64,000 nt of DNA from Pseudomonas sp. PDM16 (GTDB taxonomy: Bacteria; Pseudomonadota; Gammaproteobacteria; Pseudomonadales; Pseudomonadaceae): assembly GCF_014851865.1 (NCBI RefSeq), contig NZ_JACVAM010000002.1, positions 868,001 to 932,000 on the forward strand, in the 5' to 3' direction. Of the stretch, positions 1-9,020 are shown in pieces. The notes under the pieces were generated by a model. The model saw nothing but the letters and a program-made list of their open reading frames with translations. It was not told where the DNA came from and did not search any database. A program made the position numbers and the translations under genes. Every line of letters starts with the position of its first letter. The first letter of the stretch is position 1.

Positions 1-1185
1 GTGCTCGGCGCAGGCATGATGGGTGCCGGCATCGCCTATGTGTCGGCGGCCGCCGGCATTGAGGTGGTACTGAAAGACGTGTCCATCGAGGCGGCGGAGA
101 AGGGCAAGGCCTACTCGGCCAAGCTGCTCGACAAGAAGGTCAGCAAGGGCCATATGACGGCTGAGAAGCGCGACGCCTTTCTGGCGCGGATCAAACCGAC
201 TGCCAGCGATGCCGACCTTGAAGGCTGCGACCTGATCATCGAAGCGGTGTTCGAAGATCGCGGTCTGAAGGCCAAGGTCAACGCTGCCGCCGAGGCCGCC
301 GCGCTGCCGGAGGCGGTGATCGCTTCCAACACCTCGACCCTGCCGATCACCGGCCTGGCCACTGCGGTGCAGAAGCAGGACAAGTTCATCGGCCTGCACT
401 TCTTCAGCCCGGTCGACAAGATGCCGCTGGTGGAGATCATCCGAGGCGAGAAGACCAGCGACGAGACCCTGGCGCGTGGCTTCGACTACGTGCTGCAGAT
501 CAAGAAGACCCCGATCGTGGTCGAGGACAGCCGTGGCTTCTTCACCTCGCGGGTGTTCGGCACTTTCACCAACGAAGGCATTGCCATGCTCGGCGAGGGT
601 GTGAGCGCGGCGATGATCGAGAACGAGGCGCGCAAGGCCGGCATGCCGGTGGGCCCGCTGGCGATCAGCGACGAAGTGTCGATGAGCCTGATGGAGCACA
701 TCCGCCAGCAGACCATCAAGGACCTGGCCGCCGAGGGCAAGAGCATTCCGCAGCACCCAGCGTTCAACGTCATCGAGCTGATGCTCAAGGAGTACAAGCG
801 TCCGGGCAAGGCCGCCGGTGGTGGTTTCTACGAGTACCCCGAAGGTGGCAAGAAGCGCCTGTGGCCGGAGCTGAAAGCGCACTTCGAGAAGGCTGACGCG
901 CAGATATCCCAGGAGGACGTGCGTGACCGCATCCTGTTCATCCAGGCCATCGAGACCGTGCGTTGCGTGGAAGAGGGCGTGTTGAAGTCGGTGGCCGACG
1001 CCAACATCGGTTCGATCTTCGGCATCGGCTTCGCCGCCTGGACGGGCGGGGCACTGCAGTTCATCAACCAGTACGGGGTGAAGGACTTTGTCGCCCGCGC
1101 CCAGTACCTGGCCGAGCAGTATGGCGAGCGCTTCCTGCCGCCGGCCCTGTTGCTGGAGAAAGCGGCCAACGGCCAGACCTTCTGA
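1..1185 (+). CDS. 3-hydroxyacyl-CoA dehydrogenase (C-terminal part of a FadB/FadJ-like multifunctional enzyme), 5' end outside window
   Basis: The reading frame is already open at base 1 and starts inside the NAD-binding Rossmann motif (GAGMMGAG at residues 3-10), so the true start lies upstream. The visible 394 residues are the 3-hydroxyacyl-CoA dehydrogenase half: NAD-binding domain with the SNTSTLPIT and LHFFSPVDKMPLVEII motifs, then the two helical C-terminal domains (GFFTSRVFGTFTNEG). In this family an enoyl-CoA hydratase domain usually precedes this region, so the whole protein is probably a fatty-acid beta-oxidation alpha subunit acting in the cytoplasm on acyl-CoA. The missing N-terminus prevents a choice between FadB, FadJ and a stand-alone dehydrogenase. 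It ends with TGA at 1183-1185. Confidence 0.9.
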   Translation: MLGAGMMGAGIAYVSAAAGIEVVLKDVSIEAAEKGKAYSAKLLDKKVSKGHMTAEKRDAFLARIKPTASDADLEGCDLIIEAVFEDRGLKAKVNAAAEAAALPEAVIASNTSTLPITGLATAVQKQDKFIGLHFFSPVDKMPLVEIIRGEKTSDETLARGFDYVLQIKKTPIVVEDSRGFFTSRVFGTFTNEGIAMLGEGVSAAMIENEARKAGMPVGPLAISDEVSMSLMEHIRQQTIKDLAAEGKSIPQHPAFNVIELMLKEYKRPGKAAGGGFYEYPEGGKKRLWPELKAHFEKADAQISQEDVRDRILFIQAIETVRCVEEGVLKSVADANIGSIFGIGFAAWTGGALQFINQYGVKDFVARAQYLAEQYGERFLPPALLLEKAANGQTF

Positions 1186-1285
1186 GTGTGATGCAGCCTG
1201 CAGAACCGGCCCATGTGGCCGGTTTTGCTTTTCAGGGGCTTTCTGTCATCGTGCCGGGAAGTCCCCGCGAGGAGTGCAGCGGCGC

Positions 1286-2059
1286 GTGAGCATGCGAAGG
1301 GTGATCAGTGCTTGGTGGCTGGCAGGTCTGCTGGCCGCCTCCGGCATGGCCTCTGCTACCGAACCGCTGAATATCTATATCGGCCAGGGGCAGATGCCCT
1401 TCGCCGATGACAACCCAAGCGACCGAGGCGTGTACGGCGACCTGATGGACGAGCTGTGCAAGCGCCTGCAGCGTGAATGTCGCTATCAGAGCGTGCCCTG
1501 GAAGCGAGTTCAGGTGACGGTGGCCAACGACCCGTACGGCATCGTGCTCAACCTCGGACGTACGCCCGAGCGCGAAGAGGGTTTCGTCTGGTTGTTGGGG
1601 GTGTTGCCGACGTCCTATGTACTGGCCAGCACACACCAGCGTTTCGATAGCCTGACGGATGCGCTGACTGCCGGCCCTGTGGTGGTGATGGGCGGCACGC
1701 CGCGCGCTCAGGAGGCGCTGCAGCTACGTCAGGAGGGGCAGTCCGTGGTGGAGGTAACTGACCCGGAACAGGCGGCGCGGATGCTGCGCAGCGGGCGGGT
1801 GCTGTCCTGGTACGAGATCGACCTGCGCGTGCTCTACCTCTGGCGGCACCTGGGCTATACCGAGGACTCGATTGTGTCGGGGCAGGCGGTGAGTGCCAAT
1901 CGCAGCTTCGTCGCCGGCAGCCCGGTACTGCGGGATGCATCGTCGCTTGCCGCGCAGATGCAGCAGGCATTCGCGGACATGCAGGGTGACGGCACCTGGC
2001 GGCGCATTCTGATCCGCCATCTGGGGGCTGATCTGGCCGATCGTCTGGGCGAGCCTTGA
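1286..2059 (+). CDS. Periplasmic substrate-binding protein, family 3 (amino-acid type)
   Basis: The product of about 257 residues begins with a signal peptide (MRRVISAWWLAGLLAASGMA, cut near ASATEP) followed by a family-3 solute-binding fold resembling periplasmic amino-acid binding proteins. No permease or ATPase gene is adjacent. In Pseudomonas such orphan proteins are often detached from a transporter, and the ligand is unknown. The frame is open further upstream into the preceding gene, but the signal peptide shows that translation begins at GTG 1286 or ATG 1292; a GAGGAG sequence at 1269-1274 favours GTG 1286. It lies 100 bases after the dehydrogenase gene and is probably cotranscribed with it. 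Confidence 0.75.
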   Translation: MSMRRVISAWWLAGLLAASGMASATEPLNIYIGQGQMPFADDNPSDRGVYGDLMDELCKRLQRECRYQSVPWKRVQVTVANDPYGIVLNLGRTPEREEGFVWLLGVLPTSYVLASTHQRFDSLTDALTAGPVVVMGGTPRAQEALQLRQEGQSVVEVTDPEQAARMLRSGRVLSWYEIDLRVLYLWRHLGYTEDSIVSGQAVSANRSFVAGSPVLRDASSLAAQMQQAFADMQGDGTWRRILIRHLGADLADRLGEP

Positions 2060-2069
2060 ACTGGCTCGG

Positions 2070-2279
2070 TCAGGCTGCCTGGCACCAGCCGTTCTCCATG
2101 CAGATCAGCGAGTGAATGGCCATCTTTTCACTTTGCCGAGTGGGCATGCGCAGGGTCAGCAGGCTGCCGTCTTCCATGTGGACGGCCGCTTCGGACTCGA
2201 AGTGCAGGCCGGAGTCGTCCAGGCTGACGTAGGTCACGCCGTAGCTGCTGGTGTTGGAGAAGGCTTCGGTGATGGACAT
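2070..2279 (-). CDS. Hypothetical small protein (69 aa)
   Basis: This 69-residue protein has no recognisable domain. It starts at ATG 2279 behind a clear ribosome-binding site (GGAGGA, six bases before the start), and its acidic, soluble composition with hydrophobic alternation looks like a small folded protein. It is convergent with the binding-protein gene, whose stop is only 10 bases away. A second very short gene with an equally good ribosome-binding site lies just upstream on the same strand (2315-2416). The function is unknown. Confidence 0.65.
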   Translation of the reverse strand: MSITEAFSNTSSYGVTYVSLDDSGLHFESEAAVHMEDGSLLTLRMPTRQSEKMAIHSLICMENGWCQAA

Positions 2280-2303
2280 GGCAAATCCTCCGAGGGAGTG
2301 ACA

Positions 2304-2324
2304 CCGCCAGTGGCTTACTGGCGG
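2304..2324. terminator. Perfect 8-bp hairpin with 5-base loop
   Basis: CCGCCAGT (2304-2311) and ACTGGCGG (2317-2324) form a perfect inverted repeat. It overlaps the stop codon of the short minus-strand ORF at 2315-2416 and lies just before the ribosome-binding site of the 69-aa gene. No T-run follows on either strand, so it may be an attenuator or mRNA-processing structure between two small genes rather than a true terminator. Confidence 0.4.
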
Positions 2325-2416
2325 GCGCGGGCTTGTTGTTGGTGGTGAGTAGGTGCCGGAACGCTATGGAAGGCGGAAGCGGCGATCAGGCTGGCGATGG
2401 CGGCGAAGCTGCCCAT
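2315..2416 (-). CDS. Possible 33-aa small protein
   Basis: ATG 2416 follows a near-consensus AAGGAG at ideal spacing (AAGGAGAAACAACATG on the minus strand). The 33-residue product begins MGSFAAIASLIAASAFHS, a short hydrophobic alanine-rich helix, then a polar tail rich in His, Gln and Arg. It is too short for domain assignment. The strong ribosome-binding site and the following hairpin argue for translation; conservation in other Pseudomonas genomes would be the decisive test. Confidence 0.4.
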   Translation of the reverse strand: MGSFAAIASLIAASAFHSVPAPTHHQQQARARQ

Positions 2417-2626
2417 GTTGTTTCTCCTTGGGGAAGTGATTGGGTACGGCTGCATAGTTGCCGAGCCGCGCCATCGACAGAAGTGAATGGTGAGCATGGT
2501 GGGTATCGAGCCCGGTGATGATTGCCGGGTATCGCTCGGAGGCCCGTGGCGGTTGCGTTTGCGGGTGCTTCGATGCACGCTAATGACCTTTCCCGCAACC
2601 CTCGGCTGCCTCAGGTAATCCGCTCC

Positions 2627-3346
2627 ATGTCCTTGCGCATCTGCATTCTGGAAACCGATGTACTCCGCCCCGAACTGATCGACCAATACCAGGGCTACGG
2701 CCGCATGTTCGAGCGCCTATTCGCCAAGCAGCCGGTCGAGGCGCGCTTCGAGGTGTTCAACGTGGTGCAGGGTGATTACCCAGCCGACGGTGAGCGCTAT
2801 GACGCCTACCTGGTGACCGGCAGCAAGGCGGACTCCTTCGGCAGCGACCCGTGGATCCAGACCCTCAAGACCTATCTGCTGCAGCGCTACGAGGCCGGCG
2901 ACAAGTTGCTCGGAATCTGCTTCGGTCATCAGTTGCTGGCACTGTTGCTGGGTGGCCATACCGAGCGCGCGACTCAGGGCTGGGGCGTGGGCATCCACCA
3001 CTACGAGATCAAGCAGCAGGCGCAGTGGATGAGCCCTGCACTGGAGCAGTTGACCCTGCTGATCAGCCACCAGGATCAGGTCACCACGCTGCCGGAGAAG
3101 GCCACGCTGCTGGCTTCCAGCGAGTTCTGTCCGGTGGCGGCGTACTGCATCGCCGATCAGGTGCTGTGCTTCCAGGGCCACCCAGAGTTCATCCACGACT
3201 ACTCGCGCACCCTGCTGGATATCCGCCAGACGTGCATCGGCGAGCCGGTCTACAGCAAGGCGGTGGAGAGTCTGGTGCACGATCACCAGGGCGCGACTGT
3301 GGCGGAGTGGATGATGCGCTTCGTGGCCCAGGGGCGCGGCGCCTAA
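2627..3346 (+). CDS. Class I glutamine amidotransferase (GMP-synthase-like)
   Basis: This 239-residue cytoplasmic protein has the class I glutamine amidotransferase fold. The nucleophile elbow is GICFGHQ with Cys98, and the GHPEF motif near residue 185 supplies the His and Glu of the triad. The early TGSKADSF loop is typical of the GMP-synthase-like stand-alone family. No synthase domain is attached and no partner gene is adjacent, so it may hydrolyse gamma-glutamyl compounds rather than feed ammonia to a synthetase. ATG 2627 (MSLRICILE) is chosen because the residues before it do not fit the fold. The substrate is not known. Confidence 0.85.
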   Translation: MSLRICILETDVLRPELIDQYQGYGRMFERLFAKQPVEARFEVFNVVQGDYPADGERYDAYLVTGSKADSFGSDPWIQTLKTYLLQRYEAGDKLLGICFGHQLLALLLGGHTERATQGWGVGIHHYEIKQQAQWMSPALEQLTLLISHQDQVTTLPEKATLLASSEFCPVAAYCIADQVLCFQGHPEFIHDYSRTLLDIRQTCIGEPVYSKAVESLVHDHQGATVAEWMMRFVAQGRGA

Positions 3347-3386
3347 GCGATCCCACTGGCGATCCGGTCCTTCGCGAGCGGTTTCG

Positions 3387-4358
3387 CTACAGCCAGCCCA
3401 TCCGCTTGAAGTTGGCGAACAGTCCGACACAGCCCAGGCCGATGATGCCTAGCACGCCAAAGTAACCGTAGTGCCAGGTCAGCTCTGGCATGTTCTGGAA
3501 ATTCATCCCGTAGATGCCTGCCACAGCGGTGGGAAAGGCCAGGATCGCCGCCCACGCGGCGAACTTGCGCTGGGTCAGGCTCTGCCGCGAAGACTCCAGC
3601 AGCAGGCCGATCTCGATGGCGTGGTCGGCCATTTCGCGCAGCCCGGTGAGGTCTTCCAGCAGGCGGTTGACATGGATCGCGATGTCACGAAAGTACGGTC
3701 GCATGTGCTTGTCGATGAAGGGGAAGTCGAGCTGTTGCAGCTCCTGGCAGATTTCCGATAGTGGCGCGACCTGGCGGCGCAGTCGCAGCAGATCGCGGCG
3801 CAGGCTGTGGATGCGCTCGACGTCGGACTGGGTCAGTGGCCGTTGCAGCACGGTCTGTTCGATGTCTTCCAACTCGCCGTGGATGCAGTCCAGCAGTGGC
3901 CGATAATTCTCGATCACGAAGCTGAGCAGGGCGTAGATGACGAAGTCCTCACCATGCTCCAGCAGCAGGGGGCGTGCCTCGCAGCGTTGGCGTACGGTCG
4001 AGTAGGGTGCGGAGTCGCCGTAGCGGGCGCTGATCACATAGCCCTTGCCGGCAAAAAGCTGGGTTTCGACGAAGTCCAGCTTCTCGCCATGACGGATCGG
4101 TGAATAAAGCACCATGAACAGCGCGTCGCCGAAAGTTTCCAGTTTGGGACGGGTGTGCTGAGCGATGGCGTCTTCCAGGGCCAGTTCGTGCAGGTTGAAC
4201 TGTTCCTGCAGGGTGTGCAGCTCACTGCTGCCGGGATCGCGCAGGCCGATCCAGACGAAATGGTCGGGCCTGGAGGCCCACTGATGCCCTTCGCTGAGGG
4301 TGATATCGGCGGCTTTCTTGCCTTTGTGGTAGGCGACGGCGGCAACGACCTGGCCCAT
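3387..4358 (-). CDS. CorA-family divalent metal (Mg2+/Co2+ or Zn2+) channel
   Basis: This 323-residue inner-membrane protein has a long cytoplasmic N-terminal domain and two C-terminal membrane helices. The signature GMN loop is present (IYGMNFQNMPE near residue 290), the hallmark of CorA/ZntB channels. The C-terminus ends with a short basic tail (KRMGWL), as in CorA. Homopentameric assembly is known for the family. The start ATG 4358 is preceded by AGAGGA at good spacing. Sequence alone does not tell Mg2+ from Zn2+ transport. Confidence 0.9.
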   Translation of the reverse strand: MGQVVAAVAYHKGKKAADITLSEGHQWASRPDHFVWIGLRDPGSSELHTLQEQFNLHELALEDAIAQHTRPKLETFGDALFMVLYSPIRHGEKLDFVETQLFAGKGYVISARYGDSAPYSTVRQRCEARPLLLEHGEDFVIYALLSFVIENYRPLLDCIHGELEDIEQTVLQRPLTQSDVERIHSLRRDLLRLRRQVAPLSEICQELQQLDFPFIDKHMRPYFRDIAIHVNRLLEDLTGLREMADHAIEIGLLLESSRQSLTQRKFAAWAAILAFPTAVAGIYGMNFQNMPELTWHYGYFGVLGIIGLGCVGLFANFKRMGWL

Positions 4359-4414
4359 GGATTGTCCTCTGCATGGCGATACCGCAGCTTAACCCAGGAC
4401 CATCCAGCAGGTAG

Positions 4415-4439
4415 AAAAAGGCCCGGACTGTGCCGGGCC
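4415..4439 (-). terminator. Rho-independent terminator of the acyltransferase gene
   Basis: Stem GGCCCGG (4420-4426) pairs with CCGGGCC (4433-4439). On the minus strand it is followed by a run of five T, directly downstream of the acyltransferase stop at 4467. Confidence 0.85.
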
Positions 4440-4466
4440 CTCAAAATCATTGCTTCGCCAGGAAGA

Positions 4467-5198
4467 TCAGGCCGAAGCCTTGGCATTGACAGCCTGATCG
4501 AGCTGCTCAATGCACTCGCGCATCATCTGGTGGCAGCGCTCCATCAGTTGCGGCAGGTCATCGAGGGTCAGACCCAGGGTTGGGATGGCCGGCAGCGAGC
4601 GGATCATCACCTTGCCACTGCTCCAGCTGTTGAGTTTGAGGCGCCCTGCGTAGGTGCTGACGCACACCGGGATGATGGGTACGCCGGCGGCGATGGCCAT
4701 CTGGAAGGCGCCTTTCTTGAACGGCAGCAGGCCCTTGCCCAGGTTGCGTGTGCCTTCCGCGAATACCCAGATGGAGGTGTCGCGATTCTGCAGGGTGTCG
4801 GTGGTTTCCAGCATGGCCTGCTTGGCCTTGCGGGCATTACCCCGGTCGATCAGTACGTTGCCTGCGAGCCAGTAGAGCTGGCCGAAGAAAGGCACCCACT
4901 TCAAGCTCTTCTTGCCGATGCTCACGGTACGCGGCGGTACTACACGACCGAGTACGTAGAGGTCATAGTTGGACTGATGGTTGGCCACCACGACGCAGGG
5001 CCGGTCCTGGCCGAACAGGCTGCCAACCTCGGTCTTTATCCGTAGACGCAGCATGCACAGGGCTGGGAGGGAGTACAGGCGCGCGCACAGGCGGCTGTTG
5101 TCCGGGTTGAACGGGCGGCACAGGCCGAGCAGCAGGCCGAGTACGCCAGCAATAATAAAGTGCAACCCCATCAACAACATACGCGCGAGGAAAAGCAT
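4467..5198 (-). CDS. 1-acyl-sn-glycerol-3-phosphate acyltransferase (PlsC family)
   Basis: The 243-residue membrane-associated enzyme has an N-terminal hydrophobic segment (residues 1-25) and the PlsC acyltransferase motifs: NHQSNYD (NHX4D catalytic motif), the substrate-binding FAEGTR and the later VPIIPV block. It transfers an acyl chain to lysophosphatidic acid (or a related lysophospholipid) to give phosphatidic acid for membrane phospholipid synthesis. Three ATG codons lie close together at the start; the first (5198) is used here, but MLLMGL or MGLHF are possible because no strong ribosome-binding site singles one out. It has its own terminator. Confidence 0.88.
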   Translation of the reverse strand: MLFLARMLLMGLHFIIAGVLGLLLGLCRPFNPDNSRLCARLYSLPALCMLRLRIKTEVGSLFGQDRPCVVVANHQSNYDLYVLGRVVPPRTVSIGKKSLKWVPFFGQLYWLAGNVLIDRGNARKAKQAMLETTDTLQNRDTSIWVFAEGTRNLGKGLLPFKKGAFQMAIAAGVPIIPVCVSTYAGRLKLNSWSSGKVMIRSLPAIPTLGLTLDDLPQLMERCHQMMRECIEQLDQAVNAKASA

Positions 5199-5373
5199 TG
5201 AACGAGCTACCGGCAGACGAAAGGTGGCGAAGTGTACGGGCGTACACTTTTTTCGACAATTGACGCCGATCAGAGGTTACTACCGGGTATTTCAAGCTAT
5301 TCATGATGTGGACAGCGCTCACATGGCGCTGCGGATCATCAAATGTGAAAGGTGCTCAGGCGAGGATAAAGAT

Positions 5374-5408
5374 CACAGCCCCATCGCCTTTGCAGTGATG
5401 GGGCTGTG
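5374..5408 (-). terminator. Terminator hairpin of cspD
   Basis: CACAGCCCCATC (5374-5385) and GATGGGGCTGTG (5397-5408) form a perfect 12-bp stem with an 11-base loop, 15 bases after the cspD stop. On the minus strand a weak T-rich stretch (ATCTTTATCC) follows. Confidence 0.8.
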
Positions 5409-5422
5409 AGGTTGTTATGCGT

Positions 5423-5686
5423 TCAGGCTTCTATCGGAGTACTTCGAAGCGAGCTGGTGGTCGCTGAAGATTCGCTGGTTGCCAGAGCAGCGCTGATATT
5501 CACGGCGTGTAGCCCCTTGGGGCCCTGCAGAATATCGAACTTAACCGCTTGGCCGGCCTTGAGAGTCTTATAGCCGTCCATCTGGATAGCCGAGTAATGG
5601 GCGAACAGGTCCTCATCTCGGCCATCGGCGACGATGAAGCCGTAGCCCTTGGCGTTGTTGAACCACTTGACCTTACCGCTAAGCAT
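5423..5686 (-). CDS. cspD: Cold-shock-domain protein CspD
   Basis: This 87-residue single cold-shock-domain protein contains the RNP1-like KGYGFI and RNP2-like DLFAHYSAI motifs, with a Ser/Thr-rich C-terminal extension beyond the usual 65-70 residues. CspD-type proteins bind single-stranded nucleic acid and are linked to stationary phase and replication inhibition in E. coli. The ATG at 5686 (MLSGKVKWF) is supported by AGAGGGA at good spacing; upstream codons do not fit the family. Its position divergent from clpS-clpA is conserved in Pseudomonas and E. coli. Confidence 0.93.
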   Translation of the reverse strand: MLSGKVKWFNNAKGYGFIVADGRDEDLFAHYSAIQMDGYKTLKAGQAVKFDILQGPKGLHAVNISAALATSESSATTSSLRSTPIEA

Positions 5687-5917
5687 GCTGACATCCCTCT
5701 GCAAAGGACTCCATCACTGGAGTATCATCCACTTCAGCTCCACGTCCGACTTCGGCCGTATGGGCACTAGCCGCGGAACCCCGATACCCATTAGGGGTAT
5801 TCACTGTTTGTAACACCGTTTTGCCTTTAGTCAAGGTGCCAGGACAGCCGGCTGAGAAGCCGATCAAACTCCCTCCGGCATCACCTTTCCGACCGGTCGT
5901 GACACCATTAGTTCAGC

Positions 5918-6280
5918 ATGCATCCACGCAGCCAGATTCAACTAACATTCAATCAAGATCGCCCCGATGAGCATGAGGACGATTCGTCAGGCTTGGCCGT
6001 GCAGGAAGCGAAGCCTTCGCTGCAGGCGCCTCCCATGTACAAGGTGGTGCTCTTCAATGACGATTACACTCCGATGGATTTCGTGGTCGAAGTGCTAGAA
6101 GTGTTTTTCGGTATGAACCGAGAGCTGGCTACCAAGGTCATGCTTACTGTTCACACCGAAGGAAAGGCAGTGTGCGGACTGTTCACCCGCGATATCGCGG
6201 AGACAAAGGCGATGCAGGTTAATCAATACGCTCGAGAGAGCCAGCATCCGCTACTCTGTGAGATAGAAAAGGACGGTTGA
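5918..6280 (+). CDS. clpS: ATP-dependent Clp protease adaptor ClpS
   Basis: This 120-residue adaptor delivers proteins with N-terminal destabilising residues (Leu, Phe, Trp, Tyr) to ClpAP. It has a flexible N-terminal extension and then the conserved core [16 protein letters not shown], the METH-like [10 protein letters not shown] segment and the C-terminal region of the family. It sits 30 bases upstream of clpA and is probably cotranscribed with it. The substrate-generating enzymes Bpt and Aat are encoded about 3 kb downstream, so the whole N-degron pathway is clustered here. Confidence 0.96.
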   Translation: MHPRSQIQLTFNQDRPDEHEDDSSGLAVQEAKPSLQAPPMYKVVLFNDDYTPMDFVVEVLEVFFGMNRELATKVMLTVHTEGKAVCGLFTRDIAETKAMQVNQYARESQHPLLCEIEKDG

Positions 6281-6310
6281 AGCCGTCCCGCTTGGGCAAG
6301 AGGTGAAGCT

Positions 6311-8587
6311 ATGTTGAATCGAGAGCTGGAAGTCACCCTCAATCTGGCCTTCAAGGAGGCACGTGCCAAGCGCCATGAGTTCATGACGGTAGAGCACCTC
6401 CTTCTTGCCTTGCTGGACAACGAGGCTGCAGCGACGGTACTGCGCGCCTGTGGCGCCAATCTGGACAAGCTCCGGCATGATCTGCAGGAGTTCATTGATT
6501 CCACGACCCCCCTGATTCCGCAACACGACGAGGAGCGTGAGACTCAGCCGACACTGGGCTTCCAGCGTGTGCTGCAGCGCGCCGTGTTCCATGTGCAGAG
6601 CTCCGGCAAGCGCGAAGTCACTGGCGCCAACGTATTGGTCGCCATCTTCAGTGAGCAAGAGAGTCAGGCTGTATTTCTGCTCAAACAGCAGAGCGTCGCC
6701 CGCATCGATGTGGTCAATTACATCGCCCACGGTATTTCCAAGGTGCCTGGTCATACTGACCAGCATGAGAGTGAGCAGGAAATGCAGGATGAGGAGGGCG
6801 GTGAGTCCTCGTCCTCGGGGAATCCGCTTGATGCCTACGCCAGCAACCTCAACGAACTTTCGCGCCTGGGGCGGATCGACCCTCTGGTCGGTCGCGAGCA
6901 CGAGGTAGAGCGCGTTGCGCAGATTCTTGCGCGCCGCCGCAAGAACAATCCCCTGTTGGTCGGCGAGGCCGGCGTCGGCAAGACCGCCATAGCAGAGGGT
7001 TTGGCCAAGCGCATCGTCGATGGACAGGTGCCGGATCTGCTGTCCGAGAGCGTGGTCTATTCCCTTGACCTGGGTGCGCTGCTGGCTGGTACCAAGTATC
7101 GCGGCGACTTCGAGAAGCGCTTCAAGGCGCTGCTCAATGAGCTGCGCAAGCGCCCGCACGCCATTCTGTTCATTGACGAGATCCACACCATCATAGGTGC
7201 GGGGGCTGCGTCTGGCGGGGTAATGGATGCGTCCAACCTGCTCAAACCGCTGCTGTCGTCGGGTGAGATTCGGTGCATCGGTTCCACTACCTTCCAGGAG
7301 TTCCGCGGTATCTTCGAGAAGGATCGGGCTCTGGCTCGGCGCTTCCAGAAGGTTGATGTCACTGAACCTTCCGTCGAGGACACCGTGGGCATTCTCAAGG
7401 GGCTGAAGGCTCGCTTCGAGCAGCACCACCATATCGAGTACAGCGACGAAGCCCTGCGTGCGGCTGCGGAGCTGGCGGCGCGTTACATCAATGATCGCCA
7501 CATGCCCGACAAGGCCATAGACGTGATCGACGAGGCTGGTGCATACCAGCGCCTGCAGCCTGAGGAAAAACGCGCCAAGCGCATCGAGGTGGCGCAGGTG
7601 GAGGATATCGTTGCGAAGATCGCGCGGATTCCACCGAAGCATGTCAGCAGCTCGGACAAGGAGCTGCTGCGCAATCTGGAGCGCGACCTCAAGCTCACCG
7701 TGTTCGGCCAAGATGCGGCGATCGATTCGCTATCGACCGCCATCAAGCTTTCTCGCGCTGGTCTCAAGGCTCCAGACAAGCCGGTCGGCTCCTTCCTGTT
7801 TGCTGGACCGACTGGTGTCGGCAAGACCGAGGCGGCTCGGCAGCTGGCCAAGGCTATGGGTATCGAGCTGGTGCGCTTCGACATGTCCGAGTACATGGAG
7901 CGCCACACCGTTTCACGTCTGATCGGCGCACCGCCTGGCTATGTTGGTTTCGACCAAGGTGGTCTGCTCACCGAGGCCATCACCAAGCAGCCGCATTGCG
8001 TACTGCTTTTGGACGAGATCGAGAAGGCCCATCCGGAGGTCTTCAATCTGCTGCTGCAGGTGATGGATCACGGTACCCTGACCGATAACAATGGGCGCAA
8101 GGCCGACTTCCGCAACGTGATTCTGATCATGACCACCAACGCTGGAGCCGAAACGGCATCGCGTGCCTCGATCGGCTTCACGCTGCAGGACCATTCGTCC
8201 GATGCCATGGAAGTGATCAAGAAGAGCTTCACTCCGGAGTTCCGCAACCGTCTGGATACCATTATCCAGTTCGGCCGCCTGACGCACGAAGTGATCAAGA
8301 GCATCGTCGACAAGTTTCTTACCGAATTGCAGGCGCAGCTGGAAGACAAGCGCGTGCAGTTGCTTGTCAGCGACGAAGCTCGTGGCTGGTTGGCGGAGCG
8401 TGGTTACGACGTACAGATGGGCGCGCGGCCAATGGCACGACTGATTCAGGACAAAATCAAGCGTCCGCTGGCGGAGGAAATCCTCTTTGGCGAACTGGCC
8501 GAGCACGGTGGGGTGGTGCATATCGAACTGGAAGGTGGAGAGTTGCACTTCGAGTTCGAGACCACGGCTAACGCTGAGCCGGCCTGA
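6311..8587 (+). CDS. clpA: ATP-dependent Clp protease ATP-binding subunit ClpA
   Basis: The 758-residue AAA+ unfoldase of the ClpAP protease has a double Clp N-domain (residues 1-145), an acidic linker around 155-175, the first AAA+ module with Walker A GEAGVGKT near residue 218 and Walker B FIDEIHT, and the second module with Walker A GPTGVGKT near residue 499 followed by the D2-small domain. The length equals that of Pseudomonas ClpA. ClpS binds its N-domain. The start ATG 6311 follows AAGAGGTGA. A strong hairpin closes the clpS-clpA unit. Confidence 0.98.
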   Translation: MLNRELEVTLNLAFKEARAKRHEFMTVEHLLLALLDNEAAATVLRACGANLDKLRHDLQEFIDSTTPLIPQHDEERETQPTLGFQRVLQRAVFHVQSSGKREVTGANVLVAIFSEQESQAVFLLKQQSVARIDVVNYIAHGISKVPGHTDQHESEQEMQDEEGGESSSSGNPLDAYASNLNELSRLGRIDPLVGREHEVERVAQILARRRKNNPLLVGEAGVGKTAIAEGLAKRIVDGQVPDLLSESVVYSLDLGALLAGTKYRGDFEKRFKALLNELRKRPHAILFIDEIHTIIGAGAASGGVMDASNLLKPLLSSGEIRCIGSTTFQEFRGIFEKDRALARRFQKVDVTEPSVEDTVGILKGLKARFEQHHHIEYSDEALRAAAELAARYINDRHMPDKAIDVIDEAGAYQRLQPEEKRAKRIEVAQVEDIVAKIARIPPKHVSSSDKELLRNLERDLKLTVFGQDAAIDSLSTAIKLSRAGLKAPDKPVGSFLFAGPTGVGKTEAARQLAKAMGIELVRFDMSEYMERHTVSRLIGAPPGYVGFDQGGLLTEAITKQPHCVLLLDEIEKAHPEVFNLLLQVMDHGTLTDNNGRKADFRNVILIMTTNAGAETASRASIGFTLQDHSSDAMEVIKKSFTPEFRNRLDTIIQFGRLTHEVIKSIVDKFLTELQAQLEDKRVQLLVSDEARGWLAERGYDVQMGARPMARLIQDKIKRPLAEEILFGELAEHGGVVHIELEGGELHFEFETTANAEPA

Positions 8588-8602
8588 TTGCAGGCAAACG
8601 AA

Positions 8603-8628
8603 AACGCCCGGCAATGCCGGGCGTTCTT
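8603..8628. terminator. Bidirectional terminator between clpA and infA
   Basis: AACGCCCGGC (8603-8612) pairs with GCCGGGCGTT (8616-8625) around a 3-base loop; T-rich bases follow on the plus strand and an A-run precedes it (T-run on the minus strand). It serves clpA, and possibly the convergent infA. Confidence 0.85.
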
Positions 8629-8667
8629 GTATTCGGACCTTCTATTGCCGGATTCCGCAGTGCGGAA

Positions 8668-8886
8668 TCAGCGGGCGCGATAGGTGATGCGGCCCTTGCT
8701 CAGGTCGTACGGCGTCAGTTCGACGCGGACCTTATCGCCAGTCAGAATGCGGATGTAGTTCTTGCGCATCTTGCCGGAGATGTGCGCGGTAACGACGTGC
8801 CCATTTTCCAACTCCACACGGAACATGGTGTTGGGCAGGGTGTCGACGACAGTACCTTCCAATTCGAAGCTGTCTTCTTTCGACAT
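8668..8886 (-). CDS. infA: Translation initiation factor IF-1
   Basis: This 72-residue OB-fold protein binds the 30S A site during initiation. The sequence has the family hallmarks: [19 protein letters not shown] start, [20 protein letters not shown] and the C-terminal [14 protein letters not shown]. The length is exactly that of bacterial IF-1. Start ATG 8886 is fixed by homology. It lies between the clpSA unit and the bpt-aat genes, as in other Pseudomonas. Confidence 0.98.
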   Translation of the reverse strand: MSKEDSFELEGTVVDTLPNTMFRVELENGHVVTAHISGKMRKNYIRILTGDKVRVELTPYDLSKGRITYRAR

Positions 8887-9020
8887 GCAGTAAAGCCCTC
8901 GGTATCCAAAGATTGGCCCGGTGCAACGATGCCCAGGCAAAAGCGGCGTGCATTGTGCCCGAAAAGGGGCGGGGCCGCCAAGTGGCTGGAGGGTCGGGAA
9001 ATGGGCAGAGGGGGCAGAGG

